From the NCBI GenBank assembly GCA_933822405.4, contig CAKOGP040001892.1, positions 100,779 through 164,778 on the forward strand: a stretch of 64,000 bases of DNA. Direction: 5' to 3'. How positions within the stretch are numbered: position 1 is the first letter of the stretch; every line of letters starts with the position of its first letter. The position numbers and the translations under genes are program-made. This stretch comes from Cylindrotheca closterium. Taxonomy: Eukaryota > Bacillariophyta > Bacillariophyceae > Bacillariales > Bacillariaceae. The notes beneath the pieces were generated by a model. The model had not been told where the DNA came from and did not search any database. It was given only the letters and a program-made list of their open reading frames with translations. Below, one piece after another: positions 51,175 to 62,973 of this stretch.

Positions 51175-52002
51175 ATGCCCAATCGTCCTCAGCAAATGCA
51201 AGATCAATCAATGACTCGACAAGAAACACGTGAAGACGAAACGTTGTTGATGGAAGAAGAACAAGAATACCAAGAGAACATCCACAAGATTAGCAGTATG
51301 GAAGCGATGAATGATGGTATCGACAACGACAATGATGATAATGAAGATCCTTCTTCCATCTTTGTTCCTCCCATTCATCATGTCTCTGAAGAATCAAGAC
51401 AACAGCATGAATCTCCAGTATTGCTATCGGCAAGATTTGATTCCATGCTGGAAGATTATGAGAACAATGAGGAATCTTGCAGGGAACAATCTTCTCGCAG
51501 CATTGCCCTCATGTACAGCACTCTAAGATCTCCTGAAGAAGAGCGACGCTCCAGTCCTGTTTCTACCAACTTTTTACGAAGTGAAGCTGAATTGCCATCC
51601 AATTTGCCTCCTTCTTTTCCTCCCTTTTTGAGTGACGCTGCGGCTTCCAATGCAGCCTTATCCCCCTCCTTAGTTCCGTCACCACTCAACGGTACCGGCA
51701 GTGCTAGACGAGACAAGCCAACCTTGTTGAGAAGTTTGGCCTGGAGTCAAGATTCGCAAGAAGAACGCCGAATTACGAAACGAAGAAAAGAAGAACCCAT
51801 GGTGATGTTTACTACTGATACTAGTACTAATGATGATGATGATAATGATGATGGTCCTTCTACACCAGAACCACAGCAGCATCATCGACGAACGAATAGC
51901 AGTAGTCCAACCATGGTACACTGGGAAGATGAAGTTATGGAATTGTCGGATTTTGTGCACAAGGCCATTCAACACCAACAGGGGACACCGACTCATGGAT
52001 AG
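51175..52002 (+). CDS. acidic disordered protein, function unknown
   Basis: Single exon, 275 residues. Composition is dominated by Glu, Asp, Ser and Pro, with GAT-coded Asp-runs and no membrane segment or signal peptide. A basic cluster ERRITKRRKEE near 200 could serve as a nuclear signal. The C-terminus WEDEVMELSDFVHKAIQHQQ is predicted helical and is the only part that looks folded or conserved. I do not recognise the family; a nuclear or regulatory role is inferred only from composition. The ATG follows a purine-rich leader (GACAAAAG). Confidence 0.6.
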   Translation: MPNRPQQMQDQSMTRQETREDETLLMEEEQEYQENIHKISSMEAMNDGIDNDNDDNEDPSSIFVPPIHHVSEESRQQHESPVLLSARFDSMLEDYENNEESCREQSSRSIALMYSTLRSPEEERRSSPVSTNFLRSEAELPSNLPPSFPPFLSDAAASNAALSPSLVPSPLNGTGSARRDKPTLLRSLAWSQDSQEERRITKRRKEEPMVMFTTDTSTNDDDDNDDGPSTPEPQQHHRRTNSSSPTMVHWEDEVMELSDFVHKAIQHQQGTPTHG

Positions 52003-52496
52003 TAAAAGTGATAATGAATAATATCCAAGCCAAACGATTTTGAAAGAAGGAGTGTGGAGTAGAAGCTAGTTAGTACCAATAGAAAAAGAGATAAGGGGTA
52101 TATATTAGATCTATTAATTTTGCATGTATTAACATCACATTCCTGGTGAACTGATGATGACCAAGATACCAGATTCAAGATGTCAAAGGAGGAGATTAAA
52201 GACGGCAACTTGCCTACTTTTTGGTCGTTTGAAAAATCCCCGCCAACATCTTCCGGATTTTCTCATATTGCACACGTGTACAATATGGTATCGTCCGCCA
52301 TACCGGTACTGTAGGTACTAGCACCGGTACGCACGATTGAAAATCCAACTGTCAACATCAAACGAGTCCAAACTGAAACATTGACAGCTTCCGTCCGTCC
52401 GCCGTAGGATTTTGGGACCTTGTTTCAAACTCCCAAAGCCCATCACCCCAAAATATTGTAAAATCCATCTGACAAAAAAAATAGGAAGGTGTGGCA
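52003..52496. other. intergenic, promoter side of pseudouridine synthase gene
   Basis: It contains ACCGGTAC words near 52304 and 52323. No coding frame is supported. Confidence 0.4.
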
Positions 52497-53849
52497 ATGA
52501 ACATTACCAGAAGATATCTTGGCACCCGATCATTTTTCTTCTTTTTAGTCATATTCTCAACGACATTCTCCTCCTCCTTTGGATTTATTGTCGCTTCCAA
52601 TCCAAGAAGCAATCGTATCAGCAACAACAACAAGCATCACCGAGGCGAGACTCGAGGAAGCATTATCACAATGTTTGCTTGTACTCATCAGTTCGGTCCC
52701 CTATCCAGAATGGCTACGCGTCACTGCGGTAGAAAGGTTCCATTCTCGGCCATTAGTGCCAGTCGCTCATGTGGCTATGGCACAACCACCACAAGTCTCC
52801 AAATGGCCAGCAAAAAGAACAAGAATGCTCCTGACAAATTGTTTCGGGCGGACCGTGTCTTGGCCAATCGAGGAGTTGGATCGAGGTCGGAATGTTTTGA
52901 GTTGCTGAAACAAAAACGTATCTTTCAAAAGATTGACTCCAGTATGCAACGGGTCAAGGGGCCCTCGGAAAAATTATCCATGACGGTAAGTTGATGCTTT
53001 TGTATTTGTGGTGTAGCTACTCTACCGTTTTGATGATGACGATGAGATGATGGTGATGTGTGAGAGAATGCAGTATACTGACTCTTTGCTTTGCTTCATT
53101 TTGTTCATATATCGTTTTATGTTACTTCTACTCTACTACGAAAGGCATCCCTCTTTATTGACGGCAAGAATGAAGTACCAAAACCACTCCCACTATTACG
53201 CGTGTATCACAAACCAAAGTGGGTATTGAGTGTCATGAACGACAACAAGGGACGACCCACCGTGGGTGACTTGGACTTCTTGGGTGGCAGCGCCAATGGT
53301 AAATCCAAAATGCATCCCGTGGGACGATTGGATTATGATACCTCGGGACTGCTCTTGTTCAGTTCGGATGGCAAATTGACCCAACAACTCTTGCACCCCA
53401 ATCATGAGATTGAAAAGGAATATGTTGCCCTGGTGGTGGGCCAAGTGGATGCGGATGTTTTAAAGGAAAAATTGGCGCAAGGCGTCACGACGAGCATGGG
53501 TGCCTTCCCAGCAGACTTGTTGGAGGCAAAGTCAATACCCAAAGAAGAAGTCAAAGAAACGATAGATGGGATTCTCAAGAACTTGCCCGAGGAATACGAT
53601 ATGGAACGATTGGAAGAAAAGGGCTATCTATTCTTCAAGGATGCCACAGAGTTGTCGGAGGTCCGGCTAGTAGTGCGGGAAGGCAAACATCGCATGGTGC
53701 GAAGGATATTGGCCAACTCGGGGTATCCAGTGATTGGATTGAAACGAGAACGATTGGGAGATGTCTTGTTGGGGGATTTGCCAGCGGGGGAGTATCGAGA
53801 GTTATCAGGTGCCGAAGAAAAGTGGGCCAACAAAGTCGCTAAACTGTGA
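52497..53849 (+). CDS. RsuA-family pseudouridine synthase, predicted plastid
   Basis: Exons 52497-52985 and 53145-53849 join across a 159-bp GT-AG intron (phase 0) to give 397 residues. A signal peptide (FFFFLVIFSTTFSSSFG followed by Phe) and a Ser/Arg/Asn-rich stretch form a diatom plastid presequence. An S4-like segment (FRADRVLANRGVGSRSECFE to FIDGKNEVP) precedes the catalytic domain with MHPVGRLDYDTSGLLLF, whose Asp in GRLDYDTSG is the expected nucleophile, and later VREGKHRMVRRIL. RsuA/RluB enzymes turn specific uridines of rRNA into pseudouridine, so plastid rRNA is the likely substrate (inference). Confidence 0.85.
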
Positions 53850-54264
53850 TTGCGTCGATTGGTTGATGGCTTCATTTTAAAAATCTTTCATTCGTTCCAA
53901 AAAGGCTTCCACAATACATGCAACAGGATTGATGTCTACATTCTTGACTCGCCGCTTTGATTAGATCTTTCCAATTGGCAGTCGAAGTTTTGAAACGATT
54001 TCGCCTTGATTCGTTGTTTCGCTCGCTTTGACGAAAGAACAGTGCTACAGTACATGAATCTGGAGTGTATGATAGTAGTAGTTGTTGTATGGCATCGGCG
54101 TTTTGCGAAAAGGGACAGGAGGGTTCATGATTCAAAGATGTTGTACATTAGTAGAATTTAAGAAAAATATACCCCGTTCGCAATCATGATTGCTCTGATA
54201 CCCTCTATATTTTGATGTATGGATAATGCTGTCATCCTTCATCAAGCATCTCCCATCTATAATT
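53850..54264. other. intergenic between convergent genes
   Basis: The 3' flanks of the pseudouridine synthase and the secreted membrane protein meet here. No gene is supported. Confidence 0.4.
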
Positions 54265-55650
54265 CTAGATAATCTCGGCGGAAGAATGACTAGCTGTTCT
54301 CGAAACCACGATTGGGGGATCTTGTGGTCCTCCATCGGGTGCGACAGCGTATCGATCGGCGCCCTCGTCTTCGAAGTCATCAGTGTCACAGATCTGCAGA
54401 TCATCACTTCCTTCCTTCTTTCGTTTGAACATTTTCGAAAAGCTGCTCTTCTTCTTTGAAGGAGATCTGCTTCGCGATGACAAAAGCATGCGGCCTAGTG
54501 GAGAACCTCTACTCTCGATCGCTGGGGGATCAGCAGCTCTAGGGGATTCTGGACTAGGTGCTGTTCCAAGCTTTGATTGATTCACGGACATGGGGTCTGG
54601 TCTAGTAGAAAAAGAAGAAGAGGATCGCGAGCTTCTTTCGGACTTTTCTTGCGTCGACTTGGACTTCTTCTTGGACCTCTTCTTTCGTGAAAAAAACTTC
54701 TTTTGAATGGCAAGAATCTTGGCACGTCTCTTGGGATCATTCATACCAGCAAAAAGGTGAATGATAAGACCAGCAAGGATGAAAGAGAGGGTGCCAACAA
54801 GCATCATTGTCTTGGCTCTTCTCATCCTTCTATTGTACGTCTTGATTGGGTCCTTGCGATACGCCTTCTCGATTCCGTTGTTATAGTTGGAAATGTACTT
54901 CTTGATCTTTCCATATGGGTCGGGACAGTTTCCATCAGGGGACCAATAGTTCATGTAATTGCAACTGTTACTGGACTTGAGGAGTGTCAAAGCGGATGAA
55001 GAACCACCATAGGTGTCGTCGTCAGAGTAGCCTGAGTTGGAATTGTATATCTCGGTACATTGGACATTCTTCATGCCTTGATTGAGGTATGTAAGTGTAT
55101 CCGAAACACCAGAGAAGTACGCAGGGTTACATTGATCGGTGCTGTAGGTATGAAGTGCGAATCCATTGTCGTAGTCGCATCCAACGCCAACAGCGCCTCC
55201 ACATTCGGCAGTGTAACCACTGGAGTCAATGGTAATGCCAGCATATTCCATGGATTGAATAAAATCGTAGAATCCAGTATTGGTGTAGAACGAGTTGATG
55301 AAAGTTTTCTCGTTACAGCCCTTGTTTCGTTGTCCTTTAAGGGTACCGTAGAGACTAAATGCGACATTTGCTCCCATACTAGGAACGGACCCCTGGTACC
55401 AAGTGTCACTTCCATCTTCAGCTTGTTCGTTATCATTCTCATCATAGACATAACTCCAAACACAATTGTGATATACAATACGAAGTGAAGAAAACTGTGA
55501 AAGATCGTCAAAGATATTGTCGGCATCCTTCCAGTACATCTTTAGCTTCACATTAGGATTTCCGTGATTGGCATTGTAATAGGATGTATCTTTATCAGCA
55601 TAAACCGATATAGCGGAAAGAAGGAGAGGGATGGCTCCTGAAACTCTCAT
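54265..55650 (-). CDS. secreted-side single-pass membrane protein, function unknown
   Basis: Single exon, 461 residues. It has a clear signal peptide (MRVSGAIPLLLSAISVYA, then Asp), a lumenal or extracellular domain of about 260 residues with around ten Cys and many Tyr/Asn/Gly (WYQGSVPSMGANVAFSLYG; ECGGAVGVGCDYDNGFALHT), and one membrane helix near 285-307 (MMLVGTLSFILAGLIIHLFAG). The cytosolic tail is very basic and Ser-rich (FFSRKKRSKKKSKS, SRSRSPSKKKSSF), suited to phosphorylation. Type I orientation follows from the signal peptide. I do not recognise the ectodomain; it resembles other uncharacterised diatom surface proteins only in layout. Confidence 0.75.
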   Translation of the reverse strand: MRVSGAIPLLLSAISVYADKDTSYYNANHGNPNVKLKMYWKDADNIFDDLSQFSSLRIVYHNCVWSYVYDENDNEQAEDGSDTWYQGSVPSMGANVAFSLYGTLKGQRNKGCNEKTFINSFYTNTGFYDFIQSMEYAGITIDSSGYTAECGGAVGVGCDYDNGFALHTYSTDQCNPAYFSGVSDTLTYLNQGMKNVQCTEIYNSNSGYSDDDTYGGSSSALTLLKSSNSCNYMNYWSPDGNCPDPYGKIKKYISNYNNGIEKAYRKDPIKTYNRRMRRAKTMMLVGTLSFILAGLIIHLFAGMNDPKRRAKILAIQKKFFSRKKRSKKKSKSTQEKSERSSRSSSSFSTRPDPMSVNQSKLGTAPSPESPRAADPPAIESRGSPLGRMLLSSRSRSPSKKKSSFSKMFKRKKEGSDDLQICDTDDFEDEGADRYAVAPDGGPQDPPIVVSRTASHSSAEII

Positions 55651-56121
55651 GGTGACAAGCAGATTTGTTTAGAGTTTGCTTTGCAACGGACACGAGGCAG
55701 GAGACTGTGAAAGAGATGAAAAAGTGGATTGGCGATTTCACCAAGGACATCAGCGAAGCGTGCGAGTATGGCTTGCGACTATTCTCGCTAAGTCTTTTGT
55801 CGTATGCGACGACGGAACTATTTTGCACCTCATCTCAACGTACCGCCGGCCAACCGGCCAGCACGAACATGCATATTGATTTGAGTTGGGTGTTATGTAT
55901 ATTCGACACAGTCGACTTCAAAATTTGAACTTTGGATTTGTTTTATTTTGTCTGTCGATTTCGTACAGGAAGATGAAGGCAATGACAAAGTATAGCGGTT
56001 GTAGCTATTTTAAATCTCTACGCAGTTTTTGATTTGACGCAAAAGGGAACATGTACGTCCTTCTGAATTCGTAGCACTTTGTTTTCATCGACGTAGCTGC
56101 AGATACCTCCAGTTCAATTAC
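55651..56121. other. intergenic
   Basis: This is the promoter side of the secreted membrane protein and the 3' side of the TraB gene. Short open frames near 55665-55928 have no recognisable content. Confidence 0.4.
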
Positions 56122-57135
56122 CTATTTTGAAAACATTCCTTCCAAATGAGCTTGAATGCCTGGAACATGGGCGAGCCCAACGACCGCCACCACCTGCTTA
56201 ACACTCGGGTCCTGGGTCAGTTCCCTCCCAATCGCTTGACCCATAATATAATCTCGTTCTTTCAAGAATGCTTGGGTAAACTCTGGAACTTCTTGTTCCA
56301 ACTTGGCAAACAATCGGTCCCTCAAGTCTGAATCAGACTTGAGTCGTTCCATCATGGCAACTTGAAGCTCACCACTATCAACTTCCTTCCCATCAGCACC
56401 AAGTTCTTGCTGCACTTGTCGTTGCATTTCATCCATTTCTTGTTGGTTGGCTTCGGAAAATTTGCCCCACAATGCAAATGGATTGCCAGATTCTATGGCC
56501 AATTGGAACGTCCGTCGAATGGTTGTGACGGAGTCTCTGTCACCCAAAATTAGCTTGTGACAATTGGGACAAGCTTCAGCGGATCGAATGGCTGCAAGAA
56601 ATTCTCCGCCACCCCCATCATTGTTCTTCATGTCCTTGCTGGCTGAGTTATACATGCCCGTCAAGAATTTTCGGGCAACTTGTGCAAATAGGTTGAGAGC
56701 AAGCCAATACCAGGGTTGGGGAGGTTGATTGGGCAATTCAATATCTTCCGATGTGACAACCTCTAATTGAATATCATCCACACTATTGATTCCAATACGA
56801 GAAAGTCGGGCAGGGTCCAGTTCCACCATGACAATGTTGGGTTGACATTTTTCAATCACTTGTTTGACTTGTTCGTTGGATTTCTTGGACAAGTGAGCGG
56901 TGCCGATCAACGTAACAGTCTGACCAGACGGAGTATTCCAGGTAGCGATGGTTCCATCATCAGCAGTGAGGAGATCTGATGCTGATGATGATAGGGACAG
57001 TCGAATGGCAGGTGATGGAGAGACCTGCAGATGAAGTCCTCTCTGACTGTGTTGTAACGATTGGAATCCTTGGGAACATGAAAGCAAGGAGAGAACCAAG
57101 GCTATTGAGCTCAGCATTCTTGATGCTTGAAGCAT
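56122..57135 (-). CDS. TraB-family protein, predicted plastid
   Basis: Single exon, 337 residues from the ATG at 57135; the frame is open further upstream but this ATG places a signal peptide at the N-terminus (MLSSIALVLSLLSCSQG followed by Phe), the diatom plastid pattern. The TraB domain begins VTLIGTAHLSKKS, continues PNIVMVELDPARLSRIG and LILGDRDSVTTIRR, and ends with ERDYIMGQAIG and VVAVVGLAHVPGI. The family was named from enterococcal TraB, and its paired GxxH motifs are shared with TIKI-type proteins. The substrate is unknown; a hydrolase-like function is inferred. Confidence 0.8.
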   Translation of the reverse strand: MLQASRMLSSIALVLSLLSCSQGFQSLQHSQRGLHLQVSPSPAIRLSLSSSASDLLTADDGTIATWNTPSGQTVTLIGTAHLSKKSNEQVKQVIEKCQPNIVMVELDPARLSRIGINSVDDIQLEVVTSEDIELPNQPPQPWYWLALNLFAQVARKFLTGMYNSASKDMKNNDGGGGEFLAAIRSAEACPNCHKLILGDRDSVTTIRRTFQLAIESGNPFALWGKFSEANQQEMDEMQRQVQQELGADGKEVDSGELQVAMMERLKSDSDLRDRLFAKLEQEVPEFTQAFLKERDYIMGQAIGRELTQDPSVKQVVAVVGLAHVPGIQAHLEGMFSK

Positions 57136-57694
57136 GTTATGATCAGAGTGCGGCCTTCGAAGTTTATGATAAAATAATAAACGCCGCATTATAAATTCGT
57201 CTCGGATTTCGGACGGGTGGGGGACGGACACTTGTGACGGTATATACACTCTTGGTATACGTTCCGTACCTACAGTAGTGTATTCAGGTATTACCATTAC
57301 TGTAACATATTACAGAGCTTTGAACTCGACCATTTGTCCGAGGCATGCGGCACATTGCAGCACAAGCTGCGCCGATTCTACCAATATCACAGCTAGAAAT
57401 GCATGAAGTTAATGATTGATTCTATATTTCGCAATGTGTTCTTCCATTGAGTGAAAAAGGTATCATCGAAATCTGTGTGATGGAGCGATGATTCTGGCTA
57501 TAGTCGCTGAACCAACCAATGCTCTAGCGTATTCTGTGGGAATGCTCTTGACTGTTTATCTTCTTTTCGCGTGCATCGTTGCTGTTGGGTTTTGAGCTCT
57601 TGTATGGCAGTATTGCAAGGGCCTATCGTGCAACAGTATTCTCTAATGCTGCTGATAGTCTTTTGCTGAAGAAAATTAATGAGAATCGCAGAAC
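57136..57694. other. intergenic
   Basis: This is the promoter side of the TraB gene and the 3' flank of the helical plastid protein gene. The frame of the latter runs on to 57498 only if its intron is ignored. No other gene is supported. Confidence 0.45.
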
Positions 57695-60263
57695 TCAATA
57701 CTTTTTGTCTCCGCGTTGAGCTGACTGAATGATCTCCCATCCTTCCGATCCAAGTCCATTGCCCTTCGCATTTGCAACTCGCTCTGTGATAGTACCTCCA
57801 AGGTTGATCAAAGATGGCAAGACCTGCAAAAATGAAGAGATGCATTGGCACATGAGGTAAACGCAATTTGACATGATAATTCAATGGCGACCAGCATCTC
57901 GGACTTACTGCAGCAGTCTTTTCACCCGCCAGCAATACAACATCGAGTAATCGTAGAGCAAACATGGTAGCTGGATTAATTTCCTCTTCTTCTCCATCAT
58001 CCTCTTCTTCTCCAATCTCTTTCGCGGCCTTCGCTTGTCCCATGGCAACGTCAAAGTCATCATCGGATACAATTTCGGCTGCCACACGTCTCATGGAATC
58101 CGCGGCCTCTTGGGCAGCAGCCACTACATTTTGGGTGTAGCTGAACTCGTTGTCAACAATTGTAGTCTGTGCTGGTCTAACCATGGTCGGAATGGCATCC
58201 AAGATTTCGACGTCGTCCACGAAACGAGAGCTCTTGCCCACAACTGAAGGCGGATTGGATGAAACTTTAATGTCATCAACATTTTTGGATTCTTTTTGTC
58301 GCTGCCACGGCATTCGAAATCCACCAGTTTTGGGGGGCTCTCCGATTTCGACAACCTGACCATCCTCTGTTCCGTCTTCTACATACCATGGCTTTGTTTC
58401 TTGTACCACTTCGTCTTGATCCTCAACATACCACGGCGCTGCTCTTGTCACAGCGGGTTCCGTTGCCGAATTCATGGCCGTTTCAATATCTTGTGTCAGC
58501 TTTTGCTCTTCTTCCAAAGTTTCCAGCCTGGCAAGGCAGTCGTCCAGTCGCAGTATCAATGGTATTTCCCCATTTTGCACTCCTCCGTATACCAATGTCT
58601 GCTTGAAATACTCGGCAATAATGGAAGATCCTGCTTGGAGAGAAGTATCACAAACTTCCGAAATGGAAGGTAACACAAGTTGCAATGTAGATATCATGGC
58701 TCGTTCATCTTCGTTACTCATGGGCTGCTGCAAGAGCGCTTGTGCCTGTACCATGGCAACCACCACTGATTCCAACTCTGCATCGGGAAAGGATGTGAAT
58801 TCCTGGTCCACAGTGTCGTCAACATTTTGCAATACCAAGTCTGGATTGAGCCAAGTATCTTGAGGGCTGGAAATATAGTTCGCCAGAAGATCCAAAACGC
58901 GTTCCATTTCCGTTTCTAATTCATACATTAACTCAAGACGTTCCAAAGTGGGCGGTGCAATTAACTGTGCTTCTGACATGGTTGGAACAGCATCTGCCTG
59001 CAAGGCAACCGATTCATCCACCCTTGGAACACCAGGGGCTGTATCGGGCAAAAGTGGAGCTGTCCTTTCTTTTCGGGAGGCTTCTAGAGCTTTCACGGCG
59101 ATACTCTTGGCTCCTCCCAAAATTCGTTTGGCACCAGCTGATAGTTGGCGACTGGTGGCAGCCGTTTGTGCTCGAATGACCTTGGTCTTGTATCCTGGTT
59201 CATTCGTTTCGGCTTGAACTTCGCGTCGAATTTGATAGGCTTTATCAGCCACCTCATTAGCCAGTCGAGTTGACGATTGAATGACATTTTCCTTCTCCCG
59301 TTTTAAAGTCGTTTCCTGTTTACGTTTGTAAGCCTTGTCGAATCGGTCCTTATCGTTGACGGAGTACTTTGAAGTAGCTGCCGCACTGTTCAGGTTGCGA
59401 GAAAAGGTAGTCTTGGGCTTGACCACGTCATTGAAATCAGCCTCGGTACCAGCTTCTACTGGCACTGCAGGTTGCGTGCTGACGCCTCTGAAAATATCCT
59501 TTAGCTGTCGTCCCACATTTCGAATTTCGTCCAAAGGTGTCGACATTTCTTGTCGCAACTTTTCAGCTTCTGTCATTTCTTGTGCGGCGGTAACATTGGA
59601 CAACAAAAATTGTTTCTTTGGGTTCCATTTGCTCGACGAGGTTGCTGGAAGGGCTCGTGAGACGTCATTTATGGCACGCTCAAACGCAAAAATACCAAGG
59701 CTTGCAATCAGTTTGCCATCTCGTTCGATTCTGTTGGCGACATAAATCTTGGCAGTTTCGACGCTATCTTGCAGTTTTCGTTTGAAGGCCTTCCACAGTT
59801 TGGTCGAGCCCAACTTTTGCAAGGCTTCGGATTTGAATTCCGAGTCTTCCACATTTTCGCCTTGAGAAGCTTGTTCATCCGTATTGACGCGTTCCTTTGC
59901 CTTGATTCCGCGATCCAACAAATCTTTCATATTCTTCTCATCTTGTAAATTTAGCTTTTCGGAGCCTCGCAACATTTCTTGCAAAACACGGGCATCCAAA
60001 TCTGACAATACGGCTTCGTCGTCAGTTTTCTTTTGTGCATACAAGGTTGACTGAGATTTTCTGGATATGAAGATGATTCGCCTTGACATCTCTGAAGATA
60101 GTGGTGCTGAGTTCTTGTATACAGAAGATTCTAGCCCTCCTTGCTTGGAATCTGAAAATGTCGAGAACGTAAAGGCCTGGCAATTGTGGTTGACATCTGA
60201 CATCGTTATTATTATCAGCAACAAAGCACATGAGAATATTGGACACAGGGAAAACGCCTTCAT
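57695..60263 (-). CDS. large helical predicted plastid protein, function unknown
   Basis: Exons 57909-60263 and 57695-57823 with an 85-bp GT-AG intron (phase 0) give 827 residues ending IIQSAQRGDKKY. Reading through the intron would give a longer, low-quality tail, so splicing is preferred. The N-terminus has a signal peptide (CPIFSCALLLIIITM to NCQA, then FTF), a classic diatom plastid site. The mature part is charged and helical, with long Glu/Lys/Arg stretches, repeated WYVED (near 640 and 655), and two short motifs near the C-terminus (FALRLLDVVLLAGEKTAAV and PSLINLGGTITERV). I do not recognise the family. The last block may be a folded domain. Confidence 0.7.
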
Positions 60264-60760
60264 TTTCAATTTCTTTAATAATCCTTTTCTTTTGCACTTC
60301 CAAAGACCAACTTGATTCTTTCAGTCTAATATGTGCAAAGTGTAGCTTGAACGGCAGGTGACACGAGGCCGAAGAGCGACAATTTGTTGTTGACTACACG
60401 GTTCCTGTTTTCAAAGCGTTTATTGAAACACTTGTGACAACATCAAAATATCAATCATCAGTCTGCACGACGTCCGGAAGATTAACTTCAATTGAATCCT
60501 GACGTATGTAGACTCGTACTGTGACAATTCAATGCTACGACTATGAATTGTTTTCGCATTGGTTTTCACAAGATACACTAAATGGTTATTTTATAAAATA
60601 TGGTAGCAACATCCAATCGTGAACCCAGTCAGATCTTGCCGATACAGGAAACCTATCAACATAATAGGTCCCTTCTAATCCAATAACTCCAAAAGTATCT
60701 TGAACAATCAATCATAAGAGAACATAAAATCAAACCCAAGTGGACTGCAACGCCTTGTAT
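60264..60760. other. intergenic
   Basis: This is the promoter side of the helical plastid protein and the 3' flank of the urea symporter. It is AT-rich with no gene supported. Confidence 0.4.
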
Positions 60761-62973
60761 TTAGGCGGAATCCTCTTGAACCTCGGGCTCAGCAGCAGGC
60801 TCTTCCTTTTCAACAGCTGGTGTTTCCTTGGTGGGTTCTTCGGACTTCTTTCCGCGCATACCATCAAAGACCTTGCTAATTTCAGCACTAGATTCGATGA
60901 GTGGCAAGACAGCAATGACAATGGCAGCTCCGAATCCCCAAGCAATGGCAATGAGGACCCAGAAGGCAAAGTACTCCTTGGTGAACTTTCCAGCAGGGAT
61001 AGAGAGAAGAGGCCAGATGACGATCAAGACCAAAGTCAAGACGTATCCACGGCGGGCGATCCAGGTCTCGGCTTCTTGAAGCATCTCAATATCTTGGTCT
61101 TCCGCTTCCAAACCACGGGTATCCTCTTCGACGAGGGTGATCTTCTCGTCAAGAGTGGTAAAGTCAAATTCTTGTGGGTCAATGACGATGGAATAGACAA
61201 CGTGGATGAAGGCAGAAGAGAGGATAGCGACCAAGTTTCCGCAAAGCATGGCTTCGTTGGTTCCAAGAGTATCGATGGTGATCTCTCCTTCGCGGACTTG
61301 GGCGGTCACCAACCATGCAATGACAGCAAGGATCAATCCAGACCAGGCAGCAATGACAGCTCCGGTTCCGGAGGCCTTGGACCACTTCATCAACATCCAC
61401 AAAGGTGCGACGGCAGATCCAATAATGATACCCATAAAGAGGTAGACCCATCCGAGGGAAAGTCCGATCTCGAAAAGTGCAATGGAAAGAGCCCCCATCA
61501 ACAATCCGAATCCAACAATGACATAACGGGAAACCTTCAAGATTTGCTCTCCGGTGGCTTCGGGGTTGATGTATTCACGGTAGATATCGTAAGCAACCAA
61601 AGAAGAGACGGCAATAGACTCGGCAGATCCAGTGGACACAATGGCCATGAAAAGCATGATCAAAATGAGAACGGATCCGGCATCTCCCATCAAGTGCGTT
61701 GCGACAGCAGGGGGGACAAGACCATTTCCGGCTTCGACATCAGTGATGGGAAGCAACAAGGCGGTGGAAGCAAGGCCGAGAGAAGTGGCAAGTGTGAAAG
61801 GAATGGCGAACCAGCAGATTCTGCAGAACAAAAGAGACAATTTAATTTGTGAGGGACAATTTATTAATGTCAGCTGCACAATCACGTTATGTGGAACTTA
61901 CCCTCCAAGGACGTATCCACGAGCGGCAGAGGCTGGCTTGGCAGCAATGGCGGATTGCCAGTAGGATTGATCGACAAAGACGGTTCCAAAGTTACCGACG
62001 ATGTTGATGATTCCAAACATGAGACCTCCAGAAGAGATCATGGTTAAATAAGAACCATCTCTGTTTCCGTCAACAGGTCCGCATGCAAACTTGCCAGCTT
62101 CGTATCCAGCGTAGATATCTGCACACTCTTCAGGACTGTAAGTGACAGTCTTGTCCAAAAAGTCGTAGATGGCATCAGAAGAGTAAGTCTTGATGTAAAC
62201 AATGAAGACCATTGCAATCAAGACACCAAAGATGATACAAGTATGGATGTAAGAGGCCAAGAAAGTAGCTTGAAGACCACCAGAGGCAGTGTACAAGATG
62301 ACACCCCAGGGAATCAAGAAAGAAGCCCATCGGTAGTCAACACCAGTTAAAGCTTCGACGGTGGCGGCTCCACCGAGCAAAAGCATACTGGTCACAATCA
62401 AGTTGGCGCAGAAGCAGAAGAACAAAAAGGTCTTGTGGGCAGTGCGTCCCCAACGAGCGTTGACAATCTCACAGACAGTGTGGGCAGAAGGAGCGACTCT
62501 CTTGAGGGAAATGGCAAGGACACCAAACAAGATGACTTGGATGGTGGCACCAGAGGCATACCAGAAGGGTCCAGAGACACCGTATTGCCATGCGACATTG
62601 GAAGATTGCTGTGAACGACGTCGGAAGAAACGGTTAGTGCGACGCTTTCGAAAATCTTTTGTCATAAAAGCATTTCTAGACTTACCAAAAGAGTGGCGGC
62701 CCAAGTCCATTGAGAGACAATGACAGAGGCAGTTAGTCCAGTCTTGATGGAACGTCCAGCAGTGTTAAAGTGCTCAGAAGTGACAGCTCCTTGGCCTCCG
62801 TACTTTTGGCCAATGAAGACAATGATGGTGGTGATGACACTGAAAAGTGCACCGAATCCAACAACGACGGCCCATCCAACTCCCTCAGGAAGTGGGGCGT
62901 CACCTCCGAAGAAAGAGTCAGAGCCCTGGTATTTCAGGAATGGTGGAGCGGAGTCGGTAAAGGTGACAGACAT
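60761..62973 (-). CDS. DUR3: sodium/urea symporter of the SSS family (DUR3 type)
   Basis: Exons 62686-62973, 61902-62608 and 60761-61820 (introns 77 and 81 bp; phases 0 and 2) give 684 residues, the usual DUR3 length. About 15 membrane helices are visible. Landmarks are [95 protein letters not shown] and [26 protein letters not shown]3 proteins take up urea with sodium or protons at the plasma membrane. The C-terminal tail is rich in Glu, Pro and Ala and probably cytosolic. A TTTTCAG upstream of the ATG could be the acceptor of a 5'UTR intron. Confidence 0.9.

Noticed and set aside
57498..57694. Extension of the helical plastid protein to a 3' stop at 57498
   Set aside because: That reading ignores an 85-bp GT-AG intron; the spliced frame ends at 57695 and keeps a better sequence.
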